Source: Gordonia soli NBRC 108243
Lineage (GTDB): Bacteria; Actinomycetota; Actinomycetes; Mycobacteriales; Mycobacteriaceae
Length of the DNA stretch: 64,000 bases
Reading direction: 5' to 3'
Assembly (NCBI RefSeq): GCF_000334455.1
Contig: NZ_BANX01000026.1
Span: 100,672 to 164,671 of the forward strand
A program made the translations under genes and the position numbers. Under the pieces are notes generated by a model that was not told the DNA's origin, did not search any database, and worked only from the letters and a program-made list of their open reading frames with translations. Positions 9,755 to 21,175 of the stretch are shown here, piece after piece; the stretch's first letter is position 1; the number at the start of each line of letters is the position of its first letter.

Positions 9755-11230
9755 ATGAGCAGCCCCACTCTCCAGACGCCGGCACGCCGACGGGTGGTCA
9801 TCATCGGATCCGGGTTCGGGGGCCTCTTCGCAGCCCAGCGCCTGAGAAAGGCCGATGTCGACGTCACCCTCATCGCCCGCACGACCCACCACCTGTTCCA
9901 GCCGATGCTGTACCAGGTGGCCACCGGCATCGTCTCCGAGGGTGAGATCGCCCCGGCTACCCGCGTCATCCTGCGCAAACAGCGCAACACGGCGGTCCTG
10001 CTCGGCGACGTCTTCGCGGTCGACCTGGAGCAGAAGACCGTCACCTCGCGGCTGCTCGAGCGCATCACGGTCACCCCGTACGACGACCTGATCATCGCCG
10101 CGGGCGCCGACCAGTCCTACTTCGGCAACGATCACTTCGCCGAGTACGCCCCCGGCATGAAGACCATCGACCACGCGCTGGAGCTCCGCGGCCGCATCCT
10201 GGGCGCCTTCGAACAGGCCGAGCTGTCCGACGATCCGGAAGAGCGTGCCCGGTTGCTGACCTTCGTCGTCGTCGGCGCCGGACCCACCGGTGTGGAGTTG
10301 GCGGGCCAGATCTCCGAGATGAGCGACAAGACCCTCAAGGGCACCTTCCGCAACATCGACCCGACCGAGGCGCGCGTGATCCTGCTCGACGCCGCGCCCG
10401 CGGTGCTGCCGCCGTTCGGTGAGAAGCTCGGCACCAAGGCCGCCCGACGCCTGGAGAGCATGGGGGTCGAGATCCAGCTCAACGCGATGGTCGTGGACGT
10501 CGACTACGACGGACTGGTCGTCAAGGAGAAGGACGGCACCACCCGCCGGATCGAATCCCAGTGCAAGGTCTGGTCGGCAGGCGTGCAGGCCAGCCCGCTG
10601 GGCAAGCAGTTGGCCGAACAGTCCGGGGTCGAACTGGACCGAGCGGGCCGCGTGAAGGTCCTCCCCGATCTGTCGATCCCCGGCCACCCCAACGTGTTCG
10701 TCGTCGGCGACATGATGGCCGTCGACGACGTGCCCGGCGTCGCCCAGGGCGCGATCCAGGGTGGACGCTACGCGGCCGACGCCATCAAGGCCGAGATCAA
10801 GGGACAGACGCCGGACCAGCGCAAGCCGTTCAGCTATTACGACAAGGGCTCGATGGCCACGGTCTCCCGGTTCAGTGCCGTGATGCAGGTGCCCATCCCG
10901 GGGACGAAGAAGAAGTTCGAGACCGAGGGTTACTTCGCATGGCTCGGCTGGCTGGCCCTGCACCTCGTGTACCTGGTCGGCTTCCGCAACCGACTCAACA
11001 CGTTGATCAACTGGTTCTTCGCCTTCAGCACCCGCGGGCGCTCGCAACTGGCCGTCACCGAACAGCAGGTGTACGCGCGGACAGCGCTCGGCCAGTTGAG
11101 CGAACTGGAGAAGAAGTCGCTACCCGAGGTGGAGGCAGGCGCACTGGGTGCCGATCAGGCACCGGCCGCACCGTCGGAGACCACCAGCGAGGCCGACCGC
11201 GACGAGGAGCCGTCGACCCGGGCCGGCTGA
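9755..11230 (+). CDS. ndh: Type II NADH:quinone oxidoreductase
   Basis: NDH-2 oxidises NADH and reduces menaquinone at the inner face of the membrane without pumping protons. The 491-aa protein has two Rossmann signatures: VVIIGSGFGGLFAA (FAD, residues about 14-27) and FVVVGAGPTGVELAGQ (NADH), plus the quinone-site region around AIQGGRYAADAI. Near the C-terminus, FAWLGWLALHLVYLVGFRNR and the following LINWFFAF form the membrane-binding amphipathic helices. The ATG at 9755 follows AGGAGGAG (9736-9743). The last 50 residues are acidic and low-complexity. It is the counterpart of M. tuberculosis Rv1854c and lies convergent with the urease operon, as there. Confidence 0.95.
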   Translation: MSSPTLQTPARRRVVIIGSGFGGLFAAQRLRKADVDVTLIARTTHHLFQPMLYQVATGIVSEGEIAPATRVILRKQRNTAVLLGDVFAVDLEQKTVTSRLLERITVTPYDDLIIAAGADQSYFGNDHFAEYAPGMKTIDHALELRGRILGAFEQAELSDDPEERARLLTFVVVGAGPTGVELAGQISEMSDKTLKGTFRNIDPTEARVILLDAAPAVLPPFGEKLGTKAARRLESMGVEIQLNAMVVDVDYDGLVVKEKDGTTRRIESQCKVWSAGVQASPLGKQLAEQSGVELDRAGRVKVLPDLSIPGHPNVFVVGDMMAVDDVPGVAQGAIQGGRYAADAIKAEIKGQTPDQRKPFSYYDKGSMATVSRFSAVMQVPIPGTKKKFETEGYFAWLGWLALHLVYLVGFRNRLNTLINWFFAFSTRGRSQLAVTEQQVYARTALGQLSELEKKSLPEVEAGALGADQAPAAPSETTSEADRDEEPSTRAG

Positions 11231-11250
11231 CCCGTACCACCTGATCGGTT

Positions 11251-11955
11251 CTACCTCGACGTGCCCCCGACCAGGGGCACGTCGAGTTCGTCTCGGAGCC
11301 GTCTCGCCGCCGTCGCCGTGTCGGCGATGGAGGTCGTCAGGCTCCCACCCCCGGCCAGGGTCATCCGACCGACGAGGTCGGTCGGCGAGACCGCGTCCGG
11401 TCGATGCTCGGGGTGGCGGAAGGTACTGCTCAGCCCCCGCGGCCGGGCATCCGCGGCGGACATCCGCAACCGGTGGCGCAGCACCGGCGCCGATCCGATG
11501 TCCACGTGAAGTGCCCCCTCCCACAGAGCATCCCGGGCATCGCCGTCACGCTCGAGGGTGCGTCCCAACTGGACGTGCTCGGCCACCGACACGTCCGACC
11601 CGGGATCCGCGTGCAGTTCCGTGGTGGTGCGCAGCACCGCATCGGCGGCGACGATGGTCGGCTCGGGCTCGACGACCAGTCGCGCGCCGGCCCCGACCTC
11701 GATGTGCCATCGGATCTCGGAGTCGGCGCGGTCGAGCGCCGGGAGTGCGATCGTGGCGGCGACGCTCCGCATGGTCAGCCGGGCTCCCGGATGGACGCGG
11801 ACGTCGACAGTGACCAGGTCGCCGCCCAGCGGAGTCGCCGCGGTCCCGATCAGATGCACAGTGTGGGCGCCGGTGCGCCGGACGGCCAGCCCCCCGACGC
11901 TGCGGAACCGTGGGGACCGTCCGGGTTCGGCGACGATCTCGACCTCGGTACGCAC
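11251..11955 (-). CDS. ureD: Urease accessory protein UreD
   Basis: UreD (UreH) forms the nickel-delivery complex with UreF and UreG on apo-urease. The 234-aa protein is on the short side for the family, as is usual in mycobacteria. It has the family pattern GGDLVTVDVRVHPGARLTMRS in the N-terminal half and EPTIVAADAVLR in the middle. It starts four bases after the ureG stop and is the last gene of the operon ureA-B-C-F-G-D. Its final codons form one arm of a 13-bp inverted repeat that probably terminates the operon and the convergent ndh. Confidence 0.9.
   Translation of the reverse strand: MRTEVEIVAEPGRSPRFRSVGGLAVRRTGAHTVHLIGTAATPLGGDLVTVDVRVHPGARLTMRSVAATIALPALDRADSEIRWHIEVGAGARLVVEPEPTIVAADAVLRTTTELHADPGSDVSVAEHVQLGRTLERDGDARDALWEGALHVDIGSAPVLRHRLRMSAADARPRGLSSTFRHPEHRPDAVSPTDLVGRMTLAGGGSLTTSIADTATAARRLRDELDVPLVGGTSR
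11255..11286. terminator. Bidirectional terminator between ndh and ureD
   Basis: CTCGACGTGCCCC (11255-11267) and its exact complement at 11274-11286 flank a 6-base loop, a perfect 13-bp stem. It begins 24 bases after the ndh stop and overlaps the last codons of ureD. There is no clear U-tract, as usual for actinobacterial terminators. Confidence 0.7.
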
Positions 11956-11959
11956 CGCG

Positions 11960-12649
11960 CTACGGGGCGGCGACGGCCGCCGCGGCCAACTGTGCGCGAA
12001 CCCAGTCGAGCACGTCAGTCGCCGATGGATCGTCGGTGAGCGAGATCAGGGCTGTCGGTCGTCCTTCTCGGACCTTCTCGGCATCGCGTCGCATCACCGA
12101 GAGGTCTGCGTTGACGCGTTCCGCGAGGTCGGTCTTGTTGACCACCAACAGATCCGAGAACGTGACCCCAGGACCGCCCTTCCGCGGGACCTTGTCCCCA
12201 CCGGCGACGTCGATGACGAAGATCTGCACGTCGATCAGACCGGTCGAGAAGGTGGCGGTGAGGTTGTCGCCACCGGATTCGACCAGGATCAGATCTAGAG
12301 GTGGGTTCGCCGCCACCAGATCATCGATGGCGTCGAGGTTCGCGGTGATGTCGTCGCGAATCGCCGTGTGGGGGCAGCCGCCGGTCTGCACCGCGGTGAT
12401 GCGTTCGTCGGGCAGCACCGCGTGACGGCGGAGGAAGTCGGCGTCCTCGGTGGTGTAGATGTCGTTGGTCAGCACCGCCACCGACAGTTCGTCACGCAGC
12501 TCCCGACACAGGGCTGCGACCAGTGCGGTCTTGCCGGAACCGACCGGACCACCGATCCCGATCCGCAGCGCCTCGCCGGGTTCGCGGTGTCGTCGCGGTC
12601 GATCGTGGTCGTGGGTGTGGGGCTGTCCGTCGATCAGATGCGGAGGCAA
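11960..12649 (-). CDS. ureG: Urease accessory GTPase UreG
   Basis: UreG is the SIMIBI GTPase that powers nickel insertion into urease. It has the P-loop [12 protein letters not shown], the metal-binding [10 protein letters not shown] (Cys-Pro-His), [12 protein letters not shown] and VVNKTDLAE for guanine recognition. The N-terminus is His-rich ([11 protein letters not shown]), a usual nickel-binding feature. I place the start at the TTG of 12647-12649 because it follows AGGAGAGGAG at good spacing and gives 229 aa, close to the usual length; an upstream GTG in frame lacks such a site. A 109-bp gap with a hairpin separates it from ureF, unlike the tight joints elsewhere in the operon. Confidence 0.93.
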   Translation of the reverse strand: MPPHLIDGQPHTHDHDRPRRHREPGEALRIGIGGPVGSGKTALVAALCRELRDELSVAVLTNDIYTTEDADFLRRHAVLPDERITAVQTGGCPHTAIRDDITANLDAIDDLVAANPPLDLILVESGGDNLTATFSTGLIDVQIFVIDVAGGDKVPRKGGPGVTFSDLLVVNKTDLAERVNADLSVMRRDAEKVREGRPTALISLTDDPSATDVLDWVRAQLAAAAVAAP

Positions 12650-12670
12650 CGGATCTCCTCTCCTCGGGTC

Positions 12671-12689
12671 GACCGGCACCGTGCCGGTC
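12671..12689 (-). other. Hairpin in the ureF-ureG spacer
   Basis: GACCGGCA and TGCCGGTC form a perfect 8-bp stem around a 3-base loop, ending about 12 bases before the ureG ribosome-binding site. With no T-tract it is more likely a processing or translation-tuning element than a terminator. Confidence 0.45.
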
Positions 12690-12758
12690 CTCAGTCGATG
12701 TGGTCGGTGAACAGATAGTCGGTGGTGGCCGGGCGGTCGGGGTGGACGGGATGGACGA

Positions 12759-13445
12759 TCAGGACATGAACAGCGGCATCGGTCGACGTTCGTGGCGTTC
12801 GGCGAGCACGTCGAGGGCCGGGTCGCTGAGGTCGGCGAGTCCGACGGCCGCGGCGGCGGCAACCCGTTCACATTCCGCGCCGAGGTCGGCGATGAGGATC
12901 GCCACGTCGGCCGGGTCCAGTGCGAGCAGTCGTTGTCCGGCCGTCGCCGAGCCGCTCACCGTGGTGTAGACCAGCACCAGCGCGGTGTGGAACCCGGAGA
13001 GGCGGCACGCCCGCCCGACTGCCCCGGAGATCACCGGCAGGTGTGTGGTCGGTGCGTGCGCCGTCCAATCGCGCTCGGGCCACATCCGGCGGGCGAGGCG
13101 GGCCATCCCCCGTCCCTGCGCCAGCGACGCCTTGCGGGCGGCGGGCGACGGTGTCCGAGCGTCGGTCTCGACCTGTGCGCGACCGACATCGACGACATCG
13201 TCGGCAACCGCGGCGGCGATCGAGGCGGCCACCAGACCGCTGGTGGTCAGCCTCCGATGGAGATGGTCGGCCAACGAGGGCAGGCCACGGATCAGCCCGT
13301 CGGCGATCGCCTGCTCGACTCCACCGGAATGGACGTGGCCGCCCACCGGCAGCCGGGAGTCGGCGAGGGTCAGCATCATGGCGAGCGGTGAGTTCGCGTA
13401 CCGCCCGGGATGTGCTCCCTCCGAAGGGATCTGCTCTGTGGTCAT
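12759..13445 (-). CDS. ureF: Urease accessory protein UreF
   Basis: UreF is the all-helical accessory protein that bridges UreD and UreG and acts as a GTPase-activating or fidelity factor. The 228-aa product has the family start [23 protein letters not shown], split here into [10 protein letters not shown] and HSGGVEQA, and the C-terminal [18 protein letters not shown] region. The ATG at 13443-13445 lies seven bases after the ureC stop. The first 20 residues before LAMMLTLAD are poorly conserved, so the start could be slightly later, but no better ribosome site was seen. It is followed by the long spacer before ureG. Confidence 0.9.
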   Translation of the reverse strand: MTTEQIPSEGAHPGRYANSPLAMMLTLADSRLPVGGHVHSGGVEQAIADGLIRGLPSLADHLHRRLTTSGLVAASIAAAVADDVVDVGRAQVETDARTPSPAARKASLAQGRGMARLARRMWPERDWTAHAPTTHLPVISGAVGRACRLSGFHTALVLVYTTVSGSATAGQRLLALDPADVAILIADLGAECERVAAAAAVGLADLSDPALDVLAERHERRPMPLFMS

Positions 13446-13452
13446 GGTGTGC

Positions 13453-15174
13453 TCAGAACAGGAAGTACCGCTGGGCCATCGGCAGTGACCCCACCGGCTC
13501 GGAGTCCCAGACCTCACCGTCGACGCGGACGGTGAAGGTGTCGGGATCCACCCGGATGTCGGGTAACGCGTCGTTGTTCGGCATGTCGGCCTTGCCGACC
13601 GACCGGGTGTCGGTGACCGCCACCAATCGACGGTCGAGTCCGAGTCGGTCGGCGAGCCCGTCGTCGAGGCCGCCCTGAGCGACGAAGGTGAGCGACGTGT
13701 CGGCGGCCGTCTTGGGTGCGGCGCCGAACATCGGGCGCGGCAACACCGGCTGCGGCGTCGGGATCGACGCATTCGCGTCACCCATCGCGGCCCATGCGAT
13801 CGCGCCTCCCTTGATGACGAGCTCGGGTCGGACGCCGAAGAACGCCGGATCCCACAGGACGAGGTCGGCGAGCTTGCCGTCCTCGATCGATCCGATCTCG
13901 GCGTCGAAGCCGTGCGCGACGGCGGGACAGATCGTGTACTTGGCGATGTAGCGCTGAGCGCGGACGTTGTCGGCCGGACCGTCACCGGGCAACGGTCCGC
14001 GCTTGCTCTTCATGACATGTGCGGTCTGCCAGGTGCGCAGCACGACCTCGCCGATACGGCCCATCGCCTGCGAGTCCGAACCGATCATCGAGATGGCGCC
14101 GAGGTCGTGCAGCAGGTCTTCTGCAGCGATGGTCGACGGCCGGATCCGACTCTCCGCGAACGCCAGGTCCTCAGGGACCGTCGGGTTGAGGTGATGGCAC
14201 ACCATCAGCATGTCGAGATGCTCGTCGAGCGTGTTGACCGTGTGCGGACGCGTCGGATTGGTGGAACTGGGGAGGACGTTCGGACTCGCGGCAACCGTGA
14301 TGATGTCGGGCGCGTGGCCGCCGCCGGCCCCCTCCGTGTGATACGCGTGGATGCTGCGACCGGCGATCGCGCCGAGCGTCGTCTCGACGAATCCCGCCTC
14401 GTTGAGGGTGTCCGAGTGCAGTGCGACCTGCACGCCGGTCTCGTCGGCGACGCGCAGGCAGGCGTCGATCGCGGCCGGCGTGCTCCCCCAGTCCTCGTGC
14501 AGTTTGAAGCCCGACACCCCCGCCCGAATCTGCTCGTGCATCGCGGCGGGGTTGACGGTGTTGCCCTTGCCGAGCAAGGCGATGTTCAGCGGCCAACCGT
14601 CGGTGGCGCGCAAGATCGACGCGAGGTGCCAGGCGCCGGGCGTGACCGTCGTCGCCTTGCTGCCCTCCGCTGGGCCCGTGCCGCCGCCGATCACGGTGGT
14701 GATTCCATTGCCGAGCGCCTCATCCATGATCTGCGGACAGATGAAGTGGACGTGGCAGTCGATGCCGCCCGCGGTGAGGATCTTGCCGTTGCCCGCGATG
14801 ATCTCCGTCGACGGGCCGATCACGAGGTCGGGATGGACACCGTCCATCGTGTCGGGGTTGCCCGCCTTGCCCATCGCGACGATTCGACCGTCGCGAATCC
14901 CCACGTCCGCCTTGATGACCCCCCAGTGATCGAGGACGACGACACCGGTGATGACGGTGTCGGGAGCCCCCTCCGCGCGGGTCGCACGGCTCTGCCCCAT
15001 CGACTCACGGATCACCTTGCCGCCGCCGAAGACCGCCTCGTCGCCCGCACGTCCGGGACCGCCGCTGCGATCCTCGGTGACCTCGATCAGGAGATCGGTG
15101 TCGGCCAGCCGGATCCGGTCGCCGACGGTGGGTCCGAAGAGTTGCGCGTAGCGGTCTCTGCCGAGTGTTGCCAT
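13453..15174 (-). CDS. ureC: Urease alpha subunit
   Basis: The catalytic subunit hydrolyses urea to ammonia and carbamate. At 573 aa it is full length. All active-site motifs are present: the nickel-binding HVH at residues 141-143, the carbamylated lysine in GFKLHEDWG (Lys224), [12 protein letters not shown], and MVCHHLNP with the flap cysteine-histidine. The ATG at 15172-15174 overlaps the last base of the ureB stop (TGATG). The stop is followed after seven bases by ureF. The enzyme would supply ammonia for nitrogen nutrition or for pH defence. Confidence 0.97.
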   Translation of the reverse strand: MATLGRDRYAQLFGPTVGDRIRLADTDLLIEVTEDRSGGPGRAGDEAVFGGGKVIRESMGQSRATRAEGAPDTVITGVVVLDHWGVIKADVGIRDGRIVAMGKAGNPDTMDGVHPDLVIGPSTEIIAGNGKILTAGGIDCHVHFICPQIMDEALGNGITTVIGGGTGPAEGSKATTVTPGAWHLASILRATDGWPLNIALLGKGNTVNPAAMHEQIRAGVSGFKLHEDWGSTPAAIDACLRVADETGVQVALHSDTLNEAGFVETTLGAIAGRSIHAYHTEGAGGGHAPDIITVAASPNVLPSSTNPTRPHTVNTLDEHLDMLMVCHHLNPTVPEDLAFAESRIRPSTIAAEDLLHDLGAISMIGSDSQAMGRIGEVVLRTWQTAHVMKSKRGPLPGDGPADNVRAQRYIAKYTICPAVAHGFDAEIGSIEDGKLADLVLWDPAFFGVRPELVIKGGAIAWAAMGDANASIPTPQPVLPRPMFGAAPKTAADTSLTFVAQGGLDDGLADRLGLDRRLVAVTDTRSVGKADMPNNDALPDIRVDPDTFTVRVDGEVWDSEPVGSLPMAQRYFLF

Positions 15175-15566
15175 CAGTCGAGCCTTCCCGGCGCGTCGAG
15201 GGTGATCCCGTACACCTCACGGGTCCCGCCGATCGGGACCAGCGTCACCGACATCTCGATTCCCGGCTCGAAGCGGACGGCGGTGCCGGCCGGGATGTCC
15301 AGTCGTCGACCGTGTGCCGCTGAGCGATCGAACTCGAGAGCGGCGTTGGATTGTGGGAAGTGCACATGACTCCCGACCTGCACGGGACGGTCCCCGGTAT
15401 TGCGCACCTCGAGGGTCAACGGGTCGGCGCCCTCGTTCAGCTCGATGGTGCCGGCGACCGGGATGATCTCCCCCGGCACAGGTCCCGACCGTGCCGATGC
15501 TGCCGAGTCCCCGGGTCCCGATTCTGCGACGCGGGGGTGTGCATCGTCGCCTGTGACGTCCGACAT
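15174..15566 (-). CDS. ureB: Urease beta subunit
   Basis: A 130-aa structural subunit of urease. The conserved core begins at [18 protein letters not shown] and continues with [18 protein letters not shown] and the C-terminal [17 protein letters not shown]. The first 30 residues ([19 protein letters not shown]) are an acidic extension not found in shorter homologues of about 105 aa; an internal start at the core is not excluded. The stop overlaps ureC, and the start is seven bases after ureA. Confidence 0.95.
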   Translation of the reverse strand: MSDVTGDDAHPRVAESGPGDSAASARSGPVPGEIIPVAGTIELNEGADPLTLEVRNTGDRPVQVGSHVHFPQSNAALEFDRSAAHGRRLDIPAGTAVRFEPGIEMSVTLVPIGGTREVYGITLDAPGRLD

Positions 15567-15573
15567 GGGCCCC

Positions 15574-15876
15574 TCAACCGATCGGCTCGTGCACGGTGAC
15601 CAGCTTGGTGCCGTCCGGGAAGGTCGCCTCCACCTGGACGTCGTGCAACATCTCGGGGATGCCGTCGAGAACGTCGGCGCGGGAGAGCACCTCCCGCCCG
15701 GAGGTCATCAACTCGGCGACGGTCCGACCGTCGCGTGCACCCTCCAGCACGTGGTCGGTGATGAGGGCGACGGCCTCGGGATGGTTGAGCCGCAGCCCCC
15801 TGGCCTGCCGCCGCCGCGCCAGTTCGGCGGCGTAGGAGATCAGCAGCCGTTCCTGCTCATGCGGCGACAGTCGCAC
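15574..15876 (-). CDS. ureA: Urease gamma subunit
   Basis: The smallest urease subunit, 100 aa, exactly the family length when started at the GTG of 15874-15876 ([12 protein letters not shown]). A GGAGAGAGAAGG run lies just upstream; a longer reading frame to 15945 adds only an Arg-rich tail without similarity. The signature [21 protein letters not shown] and the terminal [14 protein letters not shown] are intact. It is the first gene of the operon, whose promoter should lie in 15877-16060. No clear regulator site was seen there. Confidence 0.95.
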   Translation of the reverse strand: MRLSPHEQERLLISYAAELARRRQARGLRLNHPEAVALITDHVLEGARDGRTVAELMTSGREVLSRADVLDGIPEMLHDVQVEATFPDGTKLVTVHEPIG

Positions 15877-16060
15877 CCGTACCTTCTCTCTCCGTCGGCC
15901 GTTGTACGACCACCGCCCGCCCGGGCGTAGCCGACATCCTGCCACGCGGGCCGTCGCCGGGCGCGGCGAGCGAATCCGATCGCACCGTCAGTTGCGGATC
16001 ACGCACAGCAGCGAGAGCAGCACGGCGAGTGCGAGGTTCACCGGAAACGTCGGTCCGGGG

Positions 16061-16498
16061 TCAGGAACCGGTCGAGGACGCGGGGAGCTCGATGTTCTGC
16101 AGACGCACCTGAGATCGCGCGAGTGTCGCGCCGTCGTCGGCGACCATCTCGACGAGCCACAGCTGCTGGCGCCGACCCCGGTGGATCGGGGTGCTGCGTG
16201 CGGTCACCGTGCCCTCGCTGCGCGACTTGAGGAAGTCGGTGTTGTTGTTGACCCCCACGGCCGTGCCACCGATCCCGGTCTGCTGCAACCAGGTGTAGCC
16301 GCTGACGCTCGCGACACTCTCGGCGACGGCGCAGTACACCCCGCCGTGGACGATGCCGAACGGTTGATGGTGCGCCGCGGTGATCTCCAGGGTCGCCACC
16401 ACCTCATCGCCGGTGACGCTCTCGAACCGGAGTCCTAGCCCCTGGTCGAATCCCATACCGAAGAACTCCGCTGCATCTCCACTGTCGATGTCCGTCAT
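16061..16498 (-). CDS. PaaI-type acyl-CoA thioesterase
   Basis: A 145-aa single hot-dog-domain thioesterase. The central PFGIVHGGVYCAVAESVAS contains the HGG motif and the catalytic acidic residue (Glu in AES) of the PaaI/MenI-like group, and VGVNNNTDFLKS follows as in that family. The ATG at 16496-16498 matches the conserved N-terminus; a longer frame upstream has no similarity. It sits between the urease operon and divergent blaI, the position of M. tuberculosis Rv1847. From memory, Rv1847 has been listed near IdeR-regulated genes, and the spacer here has an iron-box-like sequence. The substrate is unknown. Confidence 0.88.
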   Translation of the reverse strand: MTDIDSGDAAEFFGMGFDQGLGLRFESVTGDEVVATLEITAAHHQPFGIVHGGVYCAVAESVASVSGYTWLQQTGIGGTAVGVNNNTDFLKSRSEGTVTARSTPIHRGRRQQLWLVEMVADDGATLARSQVRLQNIELPASSTGS

Positions 16499-16564
16499 GA
16501 GAGCAAGACTGGCATGTGGCCCACCGACGGTGAGCCTCGGCCCTGACCTGCCCCGAGAAACCGA

Positions 16565-16597
16565 TAGGCCCCACGTTCGCAATGAACGTGGGGCCTA
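16565..16597. other. Perfect 14-bp-arm stem-loop in the leader between thioesterase and blaI
   Basis: TAGGCCCCACGTTC and its complement flank the loop GCAAT. It lies 66 bases upstream of the thioesterase start, inside the expected leader of that gene and between two divergent genes, so an attenuator or structured leader is more likely than an ordinary 3' terminator. Confidence 0.6.
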
Positions 16598-16662
16598 CCG
16601 TGGCGTGGACCGGGGGTCTCTGCAGCCCTCAGGACTCTCGCGCGGTCCGACGTGTCATTAAT

Positions 16663-16681
16663 GTAGGCTAGCCTTACCAAT
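16663..16681. promoter_or_regulatory. Candidate DtxR/IdeR iron box
   Basis: The 19-mer GTAGGCTAGCCTTACCAAT matches 14 of 19 positions of the DtxR consensus TTAGGTTAGCCTAACCTAA. It lies 164 bp from the thioesterase start and 78 bp from the blaI start, suitable for iron-dependent control of either. The match is by eye. Confidence 0.5.
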
Positions 16682-16759
16682 CCTGTCAAGCGGCGGGAAT
16701 ACGGCGATTTCGAACACAGGTTGAGCGCTACATGGGCCGGCAGGGAAAGCAACGGTAAA

Positions 16760-17158
16760 ATGCGAAGAATGAATGGACTCGGTGATCTCGAGCGCGCGGT
16801 GATGGACTCCCTCTGGGCCAGTCCCACACCGCAGACGGTGCGGCAGGTCCACGCCGAACTGTCCCGGGATCGGTCACTGGCGTACACCACCGTCATGACC
16901 GTGCTGCAGCGTCTGGCAAAGAAGAGCCTGGTCACCCAGATCCGTGACGACCGTGCGCACAAGTACGTGCCCACGCATCCGCGTGAGGACCTGGTCGCGA
17001 GCCTGATGGTCGACGCCCTCAGCGAGGCCGACGCCCCGGGTTCCCGGCATGCCGCGCTGGTCTCGTTCGTCGGTCGAGTCGGAGCCGACGAAGCAGCCGC
17101 TCTGCGGAGCGCGCTCGATGAACTCGAAGCCGCCCGGGGTTCGACGGACTCCGGATAG
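16760..17158 (+). CDS. blaI: BlaI/MecI-family transcriptional repressor
   Basis: A 132-aa winged-helix repressor. The HTH region runs GDLERAVMDSLWASP and TVRQVHAELSRDRSLAYTTV, then VMTVLQRLAKKSL, the family signature, with a C-terminal dimerisation helix. The ATG at 16760 gives an N-terminus of the same spacing as my memory of M. tuberculosis BlaI (Rv1846c); a second ATG three codons later is possible. In the family, a BlaR1-type membrane protease cleaves the repressor, and such a protease gene follows 54 bp downstream. Likely targets are its own operon and cell-wall or respiratory genes; no beta-lactamase gene is nearby. Confidence 0.9.
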   Translation: MRRMNGLGDLERAVMDSLWASPTPQTVRQVHAELSRDRSLAYTTVMTVLQRLAKKSLVTQIRDDRAHKYVPTHPREDLVASLMVDALSEADAPGSRHAALVSFVGRVGADEAAALRSALDELEAARGSTDSG

Positions 17159-17212
17159 ATTCGGGTCCGATCCACCCACCGCATCACCAACAGCCCACGC
17201 AAGGACCGCTTG

Positions 17213-18163
17213 ATGACAGCCCTGCTCTTCGGGATTCTGACGCTGGTGCTCATCGGCCCGGCGCCGGAGGCCCTGTCGCGGGCTCGATGGCCGCTGCGCG
17301 CACCGCGCGCTGCCATGACGCTCTGGCAGGCCATCGCACTGGCCGCTGTGCTGTCTGCGTTCAGCACCGGACTGGCCATCGCGGCCAATCTGCTCGCGCC
17401 CGGTCCCGACGGTGCCCCCACCACCAATCCGCTGGCCGAGATCGACCGCATGGGTCTGCCTCTCTGGCTGATCTGTGTCGGCGTCTTCGCCCTCACCCTG
17501 ATGGTCGGCGCCCGACTCTTCTACACCGGCATCCGCGTCGGGTTCCGCACCCGCGCACGTCGCGCCGTCCACCGACAGTTGATCGACATCCTCGATCGCT
17601 GTGACCGGACCGACGCGACCCACCCGTTGTTCGCCCGCGACGTGCGGATGATCGATGTCGCACAACCCCTCGCCTATTGTCTGCCCGGACTCCGGCAGCG
17701 GGTGGTGGTCAGCGAGGGAGTCGTCACGCGTCTCTCCCGCGACGAGCTGACGGCCGTCATCGCCCACGAGCGCGCCCACCTGCGGGCACGACACGACCTG
17801 GTGCTGGAGGCGTTCATCGCTCTACACGAGGCTTTCCCGCGCGTGGTCCGCAGCCATTCCGCCCTCGGCGCAGTCGAGTTGCTCGTCGAGGCTCTCGCCG
17901 ACGACCAGGCCGTTCGCGCGACGGCTCCCACCACCCTGGGACGCGCCCTGGTCGCGTGCGCCGACGCCGTGGCCCCGCGGGGCGCGATGGCCGTCGGCGG
18001 TCCGACCACGTTGGCCCGTATCCATCGCCTGACGCGCGGACGGCCGGCGCCGTGGATCGCCGTCACCGCCTACGCGGCCGCGGCCGCGATCCTGGTCGTG
18101 CCCACCCTGGCGGTGGCGATCCCCTGGCTGACCGAGCTGAGTCGACTGATCTCCGCGGCGTGA
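17213..18163 (+). CDS. M56-family membrane metalloprotease, BlaR1-like without sensor domain
   Basis: A 316-aa integral membrane peptidase. Hydrophobic segments occur at residues about 2-20, 36-58, 80-105 and at the C-terminus (AYAAAAAILVVPTLAVAIPWL). The zinc site HERAH (185-189) is intact, with a downstream acidic region ELLVEALADDQAV. There is no C-terminal penicillin-binding sensor domain, so the activating signal is unknown. The ATG at 17213 follows AAGGA with 7-base spacing; a TTG one codon earlier is less likely. It forms a two-gene unit with blaI, equivalent to Rv1846c-Rv1845c, and probably cleaves BlaI. Confidence 0.88.
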   Translation: MTALLFGILTLVLIGPAPEALSRARWPLRAPRAAMTLWQAIALAAVLSAFSTGLAIAANLLAPGPDGAPTTNPLAEIDRMGLPLWLICVGVFALTLMVGARLFYTGIRVGFRTRARRAVHRQLIDILDRCDRTDATHPLFARDVRMIDVAQPLAYCLPGLRQRVVVSEGVVTRLSRDELTAVIAHERAHLRARHDLVLEAFIALHEAFPRVVRSHSALGAVELLVEALADDQAVRATAPTTLGRALVACADAVAPRGAMAVGGPTTLARIHRLTRGRPAPWIAVTAYAAAAAILVVPTLAVAIPWLTELSRLISAA

Positions 18164-18246
18164 CACAGTCACGCCTGCACCGAGGCAGCGAGTCGGTCCG
18201 GTCGAGTTCGGGTATCCACCCCGACCATTCGCTCACCCGGAGGCCC

Positions 18247-18252
18247 TAGGCT
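18247..18252 (+). promoter_or_regulatory. -10 element giving a leaderless gnd mRNA
   Basis: TAGGCT lies eight bases before the gnd ATG and no ribosome-binding site fits between them, the arrangement of actinobacterial leaderless transcripts. Confidence 0.4.
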
Positions 18253-18260
18253 TGGGAACC

Positions 18261-21172
<2,912 letters not shown>

Positions 21173-21175
21173 CGG

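Noticed and set aside
9744..9758. Four-codon frame ATG TTT CTC TCA TGA overlapping the ndh start
   Set aside because: Its ATG touches the AGGAGGAG with no spacing, so initiation there is not credible.
9179..11047. 622-codon minus-strand frame
   Set aside because: Antisense of the acetyltransferase and ndh, low complexity, no motifs.
13912..15369. 485-codon plus-strand frame over ureC
   Set aside because: Antisense of ureC; ureC motifs are unambiguous.
15988..16041. GTG-started minus-strand peptide of 17 hydrophobic residues (VNLALAVLLSLLCVIRN)
   Set aside because: It overlaps nothing and lies before ureA, but is too short and has no ribosome site; left as a curiosity.
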